The translations under genes were made by a program, and so were the position numbers. Shown piece by piece: positions 1-8,157 of a stretch of DNA of 64,000 bases (the first letter of the stretch is position 1; each line of letters begins with the position of its first letter). This stretch comes from Acidimicrobiia bacterium. Lineage in GTDB: Bacteria; Actinomycetota; Acidimicrobiia; Acidimicrobiales; Bin134. The notes under the pieces were generated by a model. It was not told the origin of the DNA. It saw nothing but the letters and a program-made list of their open reading frames with translations, and ran no database searches. The stretch is taken from assembly GCA_022825005.1 (NCBI GenBank), contig JAJDYU010000037.1, positions 62,001 through 126,000 on the forward strand, in the 5' to 3' direction.

Positions 1-236
1 CCGCCCCGGGCACCGGGTTCGTAGCGTCCCCGAACTCGGTCTACGCGAGGGGCTCGGTCTCGCAGCGATGCGGGCAGCCGCTCTTGCCAAAGACTGGGTG
101 GTTCGACGACGTGGTCGTCCACCGAGATGATCCGAGGCAAGTCCATTCGCAACTCTTCCATCGACTTAGAGCCAATGGGGATACTACTTGTCCTTGGGGG
201 AGGCTACCGTCACTGGTCGGCACGGAGAGGATGTCT
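1..236. other. Left-edge region without a supported gene
   Basis: No convincing coding sequence is visible in the first 236 bases. The reading frame of the following ligase stays open back to position 84, but the extra 51 residues do not resemble the start of an AMP-binding enzyme. A purine-rich GGAGAGG lies at 224-230, just before the preferred ligase start. No hairpin or convincing promoter was found. Confidence 0.4.
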
Positions 237-1811
237 ATGGAACTGCATCTCGCATCGATCTACGAGGCAATAGGCGATGAAATCGGCGAAGCGGTTGCGT
301 TGATCCACGGCCGACGCCGGGTGAGCTGGGCCGAATTCGAAGAACGGTCATCCCGTCTGTCGGCCGCATTTGGTCAGATGGGACTTCGCCCCGGGTCGGT
401 CGTTGCCATTGACCTCTACAATTGCCCCGAGTTCTTGGAAGTCTTCTTCGCCGCGATCAAAGCCGGATATGTGCCCACTATGGTTAACTACCGGTACCGG
501 TCCGGTGAACTGGTCTATCTGCTAAACGATGCCAACGCCGAGGTCGTGGTAGCAAGCGCTGAATTGGCCCCGTCCATCAGGGCGATATCCGCAGACCTGC
601 CCAGCTTGCGGGAGACCATCGTGGTGGGCGAGCAATACGAGGACATCGTTGCATCCCACGACCCCGCGGCCCGACTAACCCGTCGAGGGACCGGATCAAT
701 GCTGTCTTACACTGGAGGGACGACAGGTCTGCCCAAAGGAGTGGTGTATGACATGCCCCGGCTGGCCGAGCGGGCACTGAACACGAGGTGGCTCTGCGCC
801 GAAGTCGATGCCGACGCTGCGGTATTGGAGACCGTTCGCGAACTGGAGACCGGCGGTGCGCTTCCTGTTTTTTGCCCCGCTTCGCCACTGATGCACTCAA
901 CCGCTTTCACATTTGCCGCGTTGCCGGCTCTGGCGGCGGGAGGTTCGATCGCAACGTTGGAGACTCACCGATACGATCCCGACGCCCTCCTCGAGGCCTG
1001 CGAGGCCTACGGGGTCACGGTGACCGCAGTTGTGGGGGACGCCTTTGCCCGCCCCCTCGTCTCGTCTCTCGACCGGCGAGCCGCGTCGGGCCAGACGCGG
1101 GGAGCGCACTCGCTGCGAGCCATGTGCTCCGCTGGGGTTGCTTTCTCCGCTGACACAAAGCGGAGGCTCTTGGAGCATCTACCTGGACTCACCATCCTCG
1201 ACGCATGTGGAGCAACCGAAGGTGCCCACTATGGAACCTCAATCATTCGAGCGGGCGATGAGCCCTCCACTGCCACATTTGAACTGGCCGAGGGCACCAT
1301 CATCGTCGATGGACTCCGACGACGGCTTCCGGACGGTGAAGTGGGGTACATCAGTGGCTTGCGGGTCACTACGGGCTATCACAATCACCCGCAAGAGACC
1401 GCTGGAGCCTTCTATGTTGACGATGCGGGCGAGTGGAGGGTGACCCCGGGCGACTTGGGCCGCATCGAGGCCGACGGACGGTTGACGTTGCTCGGACGGG
1501 GGTCATCGGTGATCAACACCGGTGGGGAGAAGGTCCATCCTGAGGAGGTTGAATCCGTCATCAAGACATTGGCCGGCGTTGTGGACGCCGTGGTGTGGTC
1601 GGTGCCTGACGAGCGCCTCGGCTCAGTGGTGGGGGCGGTGATTGAGCCTGCGCCTGGCGCAGTGATCACCAGAGACACGGTGTACGACCACGTCCGGAAC
1701 GTGGTCGCCGGTTACAAGGCGCCGACCCATGTGGTGTTGGTTGACGAGATACCCCGCCATGTCAACGGCAAGCTAGACGTCGAGCGGGTATGCGCTCTGC
1801 TCGACGATTGA
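237..1811 (+). CDS. Acyl-CoA synthetase (AMP-binding, FadD-like)
   Basis: ANL-superfamily ligase that adenylates a carboxylic acid and transfers it to CoA in the cytoplasm. The 524-residue product has the phosphate-binding loop YTGGTTGLPKG near residue 158, the hinge region GRGSSVINTGGEKVHPEE near 419 and the C-terminal catalytic lysine in VNGKLD near 511. The start at 237 is preferred because GGAGAGG ends 6 nt upstream; ATG at 231 and an extension to 84 are also open. It stops 7 nt before the end of a convergent acyl-CoA dehydrogenase, so it probably activates a substrate for the neighbouring beta-oxidation genes. The family is certain. The substrate is unknown. Confidence 0.88.
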   Translation: MELHLASIYEAIGDEIGEAVALIHGRRRVSWAEFEERSSRLSAAFGQMGLRPGSVVAIDLYNCPEFLEVFFAAIKAGYVPTMVNYRYRSGELVYLLNDANAEVVVASAELAPSIRAISADLPSLRETIVVGEQYEDIVASHDPAARLTRRGTGSMLSYTGGTTGLPKGVVYDMPRLAERALNTRWLCAEVDADAAVLETVRELETGGALPVFCPASPLMHSTAFTFAALPALAAGGSIATLETHRYDPDALLEACEAYGVTVTAVVGDAFARPLVSSLDRRAASGQTRGAHSLRAMCSAGVAFSADTKRRLLEHLPGLTILDACGATEGAHYGTSIIRAGDEPSTATFELAEGTIIVDGLRRRLPDGEVGYISGLRVTTGYHNHPQETAGAFYVDDAGEWRVTPGDLGRIEADGRLTLLGRGSSVINTGGEKVHPEEVESVIKTLAGVVDAVVWSVPDERLGSVVGAVIEPAPGAVITRDTVYDHVRNVVAGYKAPTHVVLVDEIPRHVNGKLDVERVCALLDD

Positions 1812-1818
1812 AGCGGGT

Positions 1819-3057
1819 CTAGAACAGATCCCCTCCCGCGGCGGAGGCTGTGGTGCCGTCGCGCTGATAGGCCTTGATCACCGAGCGCCCCACTGTCCAG
1901 CGGTGGACCTCGTCGGGCCCGTCGACTATGCGGTTGGCCCGAGCATGGGTATACCAGTGGGCGAACGGCTTGTCGTAGGTCATGCCTAGCGCACCGTGGA
2001 TCTGAATGGCAGTGTCGATGATCTCGCAAAGCATGTTGGCGATATAGGTCTTGGCCATCGAGTTTTCAATTCTCAAGTCCTTGCCCTGCTCCATCTTCCA
2101 CGCGATGTGCAAAACCATGAGCCGAGTGATGTAGAGCTTCTCGGCGCAGTCGCTCAGCATCCAGTTGATGCCTTGGCGATCTGCGAGTGGCTTCCCAAAA
2201 GTCTCTCGTTCTATGGCCCAGGCGGTGGCCATGTCGAGGGCGGCCTGGGCTTTGGCTATGCTCCACATGCCGTGGCGGAGCCTTCCGTAGCCTAGGCGGT
2301 GCTGTCCCATTTGGAAGCCCATCCCGAGTCCGCCGACGATATTTGCCTCCGGCACCTCGAGGTCCTCGATTCGCACTTCGGCGTGGCCCATGGTTTGCTC
2401 TCCCTCGAAATTGGGGTCGAACTCCTCGCCCCACACTGGTATGTCGCGCAGAATCTGGTAGCCGGGATTGGGAAGCTCCACCAGAAATGTCGTGAACTGC
2501 TCATGGCGGGGTGCGTTGGGATTCGTTTTGGCCATGACCAAGGCCACGTCGGATGCGCTGGCGCCAGAAGAGAACCACTTCTCGCCGTTGAGGATCCAGC
2601 GGTCCCCAACTTTTACCGCAGCGGTCTGCATACCCGTGGCGTCAGCGCCGGCGGCCCGCTCGGTCATCGAGAAGCAAATGCGGAGATTTCCCTCCACTAG
2701 CGGCACCAGGAATTTCTGCTTCTGTTCCTCTGTTCCGTGCTCGATCAGCGTCAACATTGTGGCGTCCTGGGGGCCCATGCAATTGAGCGCCCAGGCGCCG
2801 AGCATGGAAAACGATCGGCCCACCTCGATCTGGACGATCGCGTTGCCGAGGTGGCCGAGGCCCATACCCCCGTATTCCTTGGGCACGAACGGGCACCACA
2901 GCCCTTCGGCGCGGGCCCTTGCTTGCAGTTCTCGGACGATGTCCATATATGGGCGAGTGTTCACCTCGGGCTCTGCTGGGAGGACGACGTTGTCAATGAA
3001 AGCCGCCACATTGGCCCGGAGTTCCTTGACGTCGTTGGGTAGCTCGAAGTCGACCAT
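1819..3057 (-). CDS. Acyl-CoA dehydrogenase, ACAD10/11-like
   Basis: FAD-dependent dehydrogenase of 412 residues, the normal family length. It has the substrate/FAD motif MTERAAGADATG and the insert NGEKWFSSGASASD in the middle domain. Near the C-terminus it carries VDGPDEVHRWTVGR, typical of the ACAD10/ACAD11 branch. The start MVDFELPNDV at 3057 is preferred over upstream in-frame starts because homologues begin in this way and because a -10-like box sits 7 nt before it (leaderless). It is divergent from an APH-type kinase. In animals the same two activities are fused in ACAD10/11, which handle 4-hydroxyacyl-CoAs by phosphorylation and elimination. That role here is inference. Confidence 0.9.
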   Translation of the reverse strand: MVDFELPNDVKELRANVAAFIDNVVLPAEPEVNTRPYMDIVRELQARARAEGLWCPFVPKEYGGMGLGHLGNAIVQIEVGRSFSMLGAWALNCMGPQDATMLTLIEHGTEEQKQKFLVPLVEGNLRICFSMTERAAGADATGMQTAAVKVGDRWILNGEKWFSSGASASDVALVMAKTNPNAPRHEQFTTFLVELPNPGYQILRDIPVWGEEFDPNFEGEQTMGHAEVRIEDLEVPEANIVGGLGMGFQMGQHRLGYGRLRHGMWSIAKAQAALDMATAWAIERETFGKPLADRQGINWMLSDCAEKLYITRLMVLHIAWKMEQGKDLRIENSMAKTYIANMLCEIIDTAIQIHGALGMTYDKPFAHWYTHARANRIVDGPDEVHRWTVGRSVIKAYQRDGTTASAAGGDLF

Positions 3058-3112
3058 GTGATAGACCATGCCAGCATTGACAGCAACTGTCAATTCCCAA
3101 TATGGTGCCCCT
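3058..3112. promoter_or_regulatory. Divergent leaderless promoters sharing a palindromic -35
   Basis: A perfect inverted repeat, TTGACAG-CAA-CTGTCAA, occupies 3077-3093, so each strand carries a consensus TTGACA. On the plus strand TTGACA (3077-3082) is followed after 18 nt by TATGGT (3101-3106), then 6 nt and GTG at 3113. On the minus strand TTGACA (3093-3088) is followed after 17 nt by CATGGT (3070-3065), then 7 nt and ATG at 3057. Both transcripts would start at or next to the start codon. The palindrome is also a natural operator for the TetR protein encoded two genes away. Confidence 0.6.
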
Positions 3113-4174
3113 GTGACCAATCACGACCACGCGCCAAACGCCCCCTCAGCCGCTGACGATCTTGATACCGAAGCCCTGAGCGAGTGGATCGGCGACCGGC
3201 TCGCCGGGGCGGGGCAGCCTCTATCGGCTGAGCGGATGGGGGCTGAAACCGGCATCGCCAATGCCCTGCACCTGATCGAGCGGGGTGGGAATCGGTGGGT
3301 GCTGCGCCAACCCCCGGCGGTCAAGAATCATCCCAGTGCATCGAATACCGAGCGGGAATGGCGGATACTCAACGCCCTAGAAGGCACGGCAGTTCCCCAT
3401 CCTCAGCCCATGTTGTTCTGCTCAGACCCTGCGGTGATCGGACGGCCGTTCATGGTGATGAGCCTGATCGAAGGATTCACCCCCGGCTTCGACATTCCTG
3501 AGCCCTTCATGTCTGACGAAGAGCTCCGCTACGGGCTGGGCATGGCCTATGTGGACGGGTGTGCTGATTTGGCCGGAGTTGATTGGCGCGCCGGCGGTCT
3601 CGATGGGTTGGGCCGCCCAGACGGGTTTCTGGAACGCCAAGTGTCTCGCTGGATGGGCCAACTCGAGGGGTACCAGACCAGAGAAATTCCCGAGCTTGAG
3701 TTTGTTGCCACCTGGCTTGAGGACAATCGTCCGGAAATGAGCCCGGTCGGGATTCTCCACGGCGACTACAGCCCTTTCAATGTCATGGTGGCACCCGAAC
3801 CGCCAGTTCGCCTGGCTGCAATTGTGGATTGGGATACCGGAACCATCGGCGATCCATTGCTCGATATCGGCCACCTGCTGGCCCGATGGACGGAACCGGG
3901 GGAAGAGCCGGTTCTCGATGAACCTGCTGGCGGTACTCGAGGCTATCCCAGTCGTGCTGAGATGGCCGCTCGGTACGCCGACCGGTCGGGGCGGGATCTG
4001 AGAGCTCTGCCGTATTACGAGACATTGGCACTCTTCAAGCTAGGTGTGATCTTGGAGGGTACGTACGCCCGCCAGCGCCATGCCGGAGTTCCCGAAGACC
4101 AGAACATGATGGCAGAGCGGGTACCCAGCCTGATGCGATGGGCCGCAGCCTTCGCGCGCAGTGAGCGCCAGTGA
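3113..4174 (+). CDS. APH-family kinase (ACAD10/11 kinase-like phosphotransferase)
   Basis: Protein of 353 residues with the aminoglycoside-phosphotransferase/choline-kinase fold. The Brenner motif HGDYSPFN lies near residue 217 and the metal-binding IVDWDTGTIGDP near 236. GTG 3113 is preferred because a TTGACA-18-TATGGT promoter ends 6 nt before it; an upstream ATG at 3068 would add 15 residues and overlap the promoter. Kinases of this branch sit beside or are fused to ACAD10/11 dehydrogenases and phosphorylate hydroxyacyl-CoAs rather than antibiotics. The divergent neighbour fits that. It shares a GTGA overlap with the downstream tetR-like gene, so the two are translationally coupled. Confidence 0.85.
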   Translation: MTNHDHAPNAPSAADDLDTEALSEWIGDRLAGAGQPLSAERMGAETGIANALHLIERGGNRWVLRQPPAVKNHPSASNTEREWRILNALEGTAVPHPQPMLFCSDPAVIGRPFMVMSLIEGFTPGFDIPEPFMSDEELRYGLGMAYVDGCADLAGVDWRAGGLDGLGRPDGFLERQVSRWMGQLEGYQTREIPELEFVATWLEDNRPEMSPVGILHGDYSPFNVMVAPEPPVRLAAIVDWDTGTIGDPLLDIGHLLARWTEPGEEPVLDEPAGGTRGYPSRAEMAARYADRSGRDLRALPYYETLALFKLGVILEGTYARQRHAGVPEDQNMMAERVPSLMRWAAAFARSERQ

Positions 4175-4764
4175 CCGAAACCCTGGTTGATCGCCGGCGC
4201 AGGATCATGCGCGATGAGTTGGGACGGATCGCGATCGAGCTGTTCGTCGAGCGCGGCTTTGACGCCGTGACCGTAGACGACATTGCCGAGGCCGCGGGGG
4301 CATCGCAGCGAACGTTTTTTCGCTATTTCGCCACCAAAGACGAAATCGTCTTCGACCTGTCCCGTCGGTTGCGCCAACGACTCCTCGACGCCCTCGACGC
4401 CCGTCCCGCCACAGAGGGACCAGTAACCGCTCTCCGCAACGCCTACTGCACGACCTCTCATGTGGGGCTGGCCGATAGGCAAAGGGTGATTCAGTTGGCC
4501 AAAGTGCTGACGGATGCACCAGCGCTTCGAGACCGCGCCCACGGAGAGCACGTTGGCGTGTCAGGGGAGTTGGTCAAGCGCCTCGCCGCTCGTATCGGGG
4601 TTTCTGCTGGGAACGCTCGGCTGCGTGTGCTGGTTACGGCGGCCTCGGCGGTCGCCACAGTGGAGTTCTATAGATGGGCTGACGGAGGGGGCAGCGGTGA
4701 ACCCAGCAAGGCTATTGCCGACTCCCTGTCATTGCTGGAAGTCGGATTTGCCGACCTTGACTAA
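4171..4764 (+). CDS. TetR/AcrR family transcriptional regulator
   Basis: One-domain repressor of 197 residues. The N-terminal helix-turn-helix spans roughly residues 25-50 (VTVDDIAEAAGASQRTFFRYF, read as two pieces around DIAEAAG), followed by the usual KDEIV, and the ligand-binding half is unassigned. It starts with GTG inside the GTGA overlap with the kinase gene and so is expressed from the same promoter. A perfect palindrome in the divergent promoter at 3077-3093 is the obvious candidate operator, which would make it an autoregulator of the kinase/dehydrogenase pair. The ligand, perhaps an acyl-CoA, is unknown. Confidence 0.88.
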   Translation: MTETLVDRRRRIMRDELGRIAIELFVERGFDAVTVDDIAEAAGASQRTFFRYFATKDEIVFDLSRRLRQRLLDALDARPATEGPVTALRNAYCTTSHVGLADRQRVIQLAKVLTDAPALRDRAHGEHVGVSGELVKRLAARIGVSAGNARLRVLVTAASAVATVEFYRWADGGGSGEPSKAIADSLSLLEVGFADLD

Positions 4765-4811
4765 TTGCGAAGCTCCTGAGTGGGCGAAGACGCCATTGGA
4801 CCAAATGCGAT

Positions 4812-5729
4812 TCACCGGTTGAGCTGAAGGGCCACTTCGCTGCATTGAGCGACGAGGGTGTCGTGGTCGGCAGCCACACCGATAACCGCGAAATGGCCGA
4901 TGCCGGCTTCGATATAGAGCTTGAGCGCGGCGGCGACCTCTTCGGCAGGGCCATATGGCGTGTAGCGCTCAAACCTCGAAAACGGCTGCGGGTACAGCGA
5001 CTCCATGGCGTCGCAGACAAGATGTCTGGCCCGGGCGCGGTTGTCATCGAGGCCGCACCACACCGTGTAGGCGAACTGGTTGTCCAAGGAGCTGCGGCCG
5101 TACTCCAGTGCGGCTGACTTGGCTTTCTCCACCCCGGCCGCGACGCGTTCAGGGGATTGCCACAGGGCGATCCAGCCGTCGCCGACACGTCCGGCCCGGC
5201 GCTGAGCAGCATCGGAGCGCCCGCCTACGATGATCGGAACTGGCGGGTCAGGGGCGGGATGGATGACTGCACCCGGGATGCGCAATTCGGGCTCGTCCGA
5301 AGAGACCGTTTTGCCGGCCAGGAGAGGTCTGAGTACATCCAGGCAGGTGTCGAAATGCTTGCCCCGCCGACGGGGGTCGATTCCGCAAACCTCCAGTTCA
5401 TGGCGGTCGTCTCCACCCAAGCCCACACCGAACACAAAGCGACCCGGGGCCAGCGCGGCAAGCGACGAGACTTGGCGAGCTACCGGCACGGGGTGGCGCA
5501 GTGGAAGAAGGTATACCGCGGTCCAAATCTGAAGTCTCCGCGAGGTAGAAGCAAGAGCGGTGGCCTGAACCAGGCCGTCGTAGCCGATACCACCCCGAAA
5601 TGAAACGTGGTCGCCCACGGTGAGGCCGTCGAGGTGTGATTCCTCGACCTGGGCCACGAACTCAGCCAGTCGGTCGGCCGGACCGCTGGCCAACTGGTGG
5701 GGAACCCGAAGGTGGACCGCAACCTTCAC
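4812..5729 (-). CDS. LLM-class (F420-dependent-like) oxidoreductase
   Basis: Luciferase-like TIM-barrel oxidoreductase of 305 residues. It begins VKVAVHLRVPHQ at GTG 5729, although the reading frame stays open far upstream through the neighbouring gene. Diagnostic stretches are GDHVSFRGG, the barrel strand RFVFGVGLGG and PVPIIVGGRSDAAQRRAGRVGDG near the C-terminal third. Actinobacterial members usually use F420, some FMN. The cofactor cannot be decided from sequence. It lies 31 nt downstream of the serine-hydrolase-fold gene in the same direction and ends convergent with the tetR-like gene. Confidence 0.85.
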   Translation of the reverse strand: MKVAVHLRVPHQLASGPADRLAEFVAQVEESHLDGLTVGDHVSFRGGIGYDGLVQATALASTSRRLQIWTAVYLLPLRHPVPVARQVSSLAALAPGRFVFGVGLGGDDRHELEVCGIDPRRRGKHFDTCLDVLRPLLAGKTVSSDEPELRIPGAVIHPAPDPPVPIIVGGRSDAAQRRAGRVGDGWIALWQSPERVAAGVEKAKSAALEYGRSSLDNQFAYTVWCGLDDNRARARHLVCDAMESLYPQPFSRFERYTPYGPAEEVAAALKLYIEAGIGHFAVIGVAADHDTLVAQCSEVALQLNR

Positions 5730-5760
5730 TGGTTCCGCCCAGCTCGCCGTTTTCGGGGTA

Positions 5761-6891
5761 TCAATCCCGGCCAACCAGGTCGTTGCCCAGGTCGGCAACG
5801 ATGATGCGGAAGTTTTCGCCCTGGACGGTGTGGTCATATCCCGACAGCGGGTAACCGTTGGTGAGGAAAGCGAACGAGGTGCCCGCCTCGGGGTCCATGA
5901 AGGCGAGTTGCAGCGGCGCACCGCCATTCCCGAACGTTCGGGGCGAGCCGGTCCGAGGCATGAATGAGTTGCCGAACTCACCCTTGACCACGCAGAACAG
6001 TCCCATGCTGGTGATCTCGTCGCTTCCCCCGTAGAGCTTCTCACCCCATGCCGCTTCGGCCCGGTGGACCCTCGTGGCCTCGTCAACGATCCCATCGGCC
6101 CACAGGTTACTGTGATAAAGAGCCTGGAAGAACAGCGCCAGATCGGCGGCGCTGCCGACGATTGAGTGGCTGGGCTCACCACCGGAGAGCACCTCGGGGT
6201 TGTTGAGATACCACGGGCCCCAGGGATCCACCTCCTGGTCGTCGCTAGTGCGATCGGTGGCCACCGGCACGGCGAGAACCTCGTCGAACTGGTCTGCGGG
6301 CAGGGGCAGGATGAGCCCAAGCCCCAAAGGCTGGACAATTTCGGCTGCCAGGTACTCGTGGAATGCCATGCCGGTCCTGCGCTCCACAAGTTCGGCGATA
6401 ACCCAAGCCGCCGATGTCAAGTGGTATTGGAAGCGGCTGCCCGGCTCCCAGTCGAGGTGCCACTTGCCCATCGCTTCTAGACGTCGATTGCGCTCGAGCA
6501 TCTTGGGATAGCCTAGCGGCGCAAAAGGAAATCCAGCCGAATGGGTAAGCACCTGTTCAACCGTGACCACCTCTTTGCCGTTGGTGGCGAACTCGGGAAT
6601 GATGTCGCCCACCCGTTCGTCCAGCGAGAGCATCCCTTCGCCCAAGAGCTTCCAGACCGTGGCGGCCACCACCGAACGCCCCACCGACTGAAGGATGTAG
6701 CTGTCGTCGTTGGTGGCATCGCCAAATGTCTCGAAGGCCACAAGGTGCCCATGGCGGGCGACGGCAACTTGGGCGGATGGAAGCGGTCCGTGTTCAACTT
6801 CCAGGCGAACCCTGCTCAGAAAGAGATCTAAACGCCCGGGATCGACGCCGGATTCCTCTGCGGACTGAAGTTCAAAAGACATCGCAGCCAT
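5761..6891 (-). CDS. Beta-lactamase-fold serine hydrolase family protein with altered catalytic motifs
   Basis: Protein of 376 residues with overall PF00144 (class C beta-lactamase/esterase) layout. Where S-x-x-K is expected it reads S69-V-G-R72, so the general-base lysine is replaced by arginine. Where Y-x-N is expected it reads Y156-H-L, and the third motif region reads FGNGGAPLQ. The fold assignment rests on the LxERVGDIIPEF and VLTHSAGF landmarks. Either the chemistry differs or the protein is a non-catalytic binder. It has no signal peptide, so a cytoplasmic acyl or ester substrate is more likely than a cell-wall substrate. It is the middle gene of a minus-strand run with mcr upstream and the LLM oxidoreductase downstream. 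Confidence 0.75.
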   Translation of the reverse strand: MAAMSFELQSAEESGVDPGRLDLFLSRVRLEVEHGPLPSAQVAVARHGHLVAFETFGDATNDDSYILQSVGRSVVAATVWKLLGEGMLSLDERVGDIIPEFATNGKEVVTVEQVLTHSAGFPFAPLGYPKMLERNRRLEAMGKWHLDWEPGSRFQYHLTSAAWVIAELVERRTGMAFHEYLAAEIVQPLGLGLILPLPADQFDEVLAVPVATDRTSDDQEVDPWGPWYLNNPEVLSGGEPSHSIVGSAADLALFFQALYHSNLWADGIVDEATRVHRAEAAWGEKLYGGSDEITSMGLFCVVKGEFGNSFMPRTGSPRTFGNGGAPLQLAFMDPEAGTSFAFLTNGYPLSGYDHTVQGENFRIIVADLGNDLVGRD

Positions 6892-6936
6892 AGCGCTTTT
6901 CTAGCAAATGGTTGGAGTAGATAGAAGAAAGAAGGG

Positions 6937-8076
6937 TTACCGGGAGCCGACAGTTCCGTCGGCCAGGAGCGCCTCCACCTCGCCCTCGTCGTAGCCGAGT
7001 TCGAACAAGACCTCCCGGGAGTGTTGGCCGGGTCGGGGGGGCGGCAGACCCAATTGGGTGGGAGTCCGGTCGAATCGCGGCGCGGGTGAGGGCTGCACGA
7101 TGCCGGCGTGTTCCACGAATACATCGCGATATTGATTGTGGGGGTGGTTGGGTGCCTCGGTGAGGGAGAGGACCGGGGCCACGCAGGCATCAGTGTCGCC
7201 GAATACGTCGGCCCACTGGTCCCGGGTCTTGGTGGCAAAGACCGCGGCGAACCTCTCTTTGAGCAGCGGCCAGTTGGCCGCATCTGAGCGAGAGGGCAGG
7301 TTGTCTTGGCTGAGCCCGAGACCGGCGAGAAGCTGGTTATAGAACGGACCCTCCAATGCTCCCACGGCAATGTGTTGGCCGTCGGCGCAAGCGTAGGTGT
7401 CGTAGTAGTTGGAGCCGCCATCGGCGAAGTTGGTCCCGGCCTCATCGCGCCATCGGCCTTGGGCCATCATCCCGTGGAGCATGGTGGTGATGACCGCGGA
7501 GCCGTCCACCATGGCAGCGTCGACAACCTGGCCGCGGCCCGACCGGCCCGCCTCCCACATGGCGGCCGCGATGCCCAGGGCCAGGAATGCTCCGCCACCC
7601 CCCATATCCCCCAGAAAGTTGACGGGAGCGATGGGGCGCTCGCCTGGGCGAGCCACGCAGCTGAGCGCTCCTGACAAAGCTATGTAGTTGATGTCGTGAC
7701 CGGCAGTATTGGCGAGCGGTCCTTCTTGGCCCCACCCGGTCATTCGCCCATAAACCAAGTGGGGACTGCGAGAGTGGCAGTCGGCGGGGCCGAGTCCGAG
7801 TCGCTCCATAACCCCCGGTCGGTACCCCTCGATAAGCGCATCGGCCCGATCCGCCAACTGGAGAACGATCTCGCGACCCTGAGGCTGTTTGAGATCAACG
7901 GCGATGGAGCGCCTCCCGCGATTCATGGCATATTGCTCCGCGCCGGATGGGCCCGGCCCCAACCGATCGACACGGATTACATCGGCCCCTAGGTCGGCGA
8001 GGAGCATCGCGGCGAAGGGGCCTGGACCCAGTCCAGAGATCTCAATGATGCGGGCGCCCTCAAGCGGACCGGTCAT
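6937..8076 (-). CDS. mcr: Alpha-methylacyl-CoA racemase (CaiB/BaiF CoA-transferase family)
   Basis: Family III CoA-transferase fold protein of 379 residues. GHDINYIALSG places His127 and NFLGDMGGGG places Asp157, matching the His126/Asp156 pair of mycobacterial MCR. This supports a racemase over a true CoA-transferase. The enzyme epimerises 2-methylacyl-CoA esters so that branched chains such as those of isoprenoids and sterol side chains can enter beta-oxidation. The start at ATG 8076 follows AAAGGG. The neighbouring hydratase and thiolase genes fit a branched-chain pathway. Confidence 0.85.
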   Translation of the reverse strand: MTGPLEGARIIEISGLGPGPFAAMLLADLGADVIRVDRLGPGPSGAEQYAMNRGRRSIAVDLKQPQGREIVLQLADRADALIEGYRPGVMERLGLGPADCHSRSPHLVYGRMTGWGQEGPLANTAGHDINYIALSGALSCVARPGERPIAPVNFLGDMGGGGAFLALGIAAAMWEAGRSGRGQVVDAAMVDGSAVITTMLHGMMAQGRWRDEAGTNFADGGSNYYDTYACADGQHIAVGALEGPFYNQLLAGLGLSQDNLPSRSDAANWPLLKERFAAVFATKTRDQWADVFGDTDACVAPVLSLTEAPNHPHNQYRDVFVEHAGIVQPSPAPRFDRTPTQLGLPPPRPGQHSREVLFELGYDEGEVEALLADGTVGSR

Positions 8077-8132
8077 CGGGGAGCCCTTTTGACAGTTGTT
8101 GAGTCGATGACAAAGACTTATGTGAGGCAGCC

Positions 8133-8151
8133 CGTGAATTCCAAGTTCACG
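8133..8151. promoter_or_regulatory. Inverted repeat between hydratase and racemase genes
   Basis: A 6-bp perfect inverted repeat (CGTGAA, 7-nt loop, TTCACG) lies just past the stop of the hydratase gene and about 57 nt before the racemase start on the minus strand. No U-run follows on that strand, so it could be an operator or a weak RNA hairpin rather than an intrinsic terminator. Confidence 0.3.
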
Positions 8152-8157
8152 TTTCGA

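Noticed and set aside
3113-4174. Aminoglycoside resistance function for the APH-family protein
   Set aside because: The context with an ACAD10/11-type dehydrogenase and acyl-CoA genes favours a metabolic kinase; nothing points to an antibiotic substrate.
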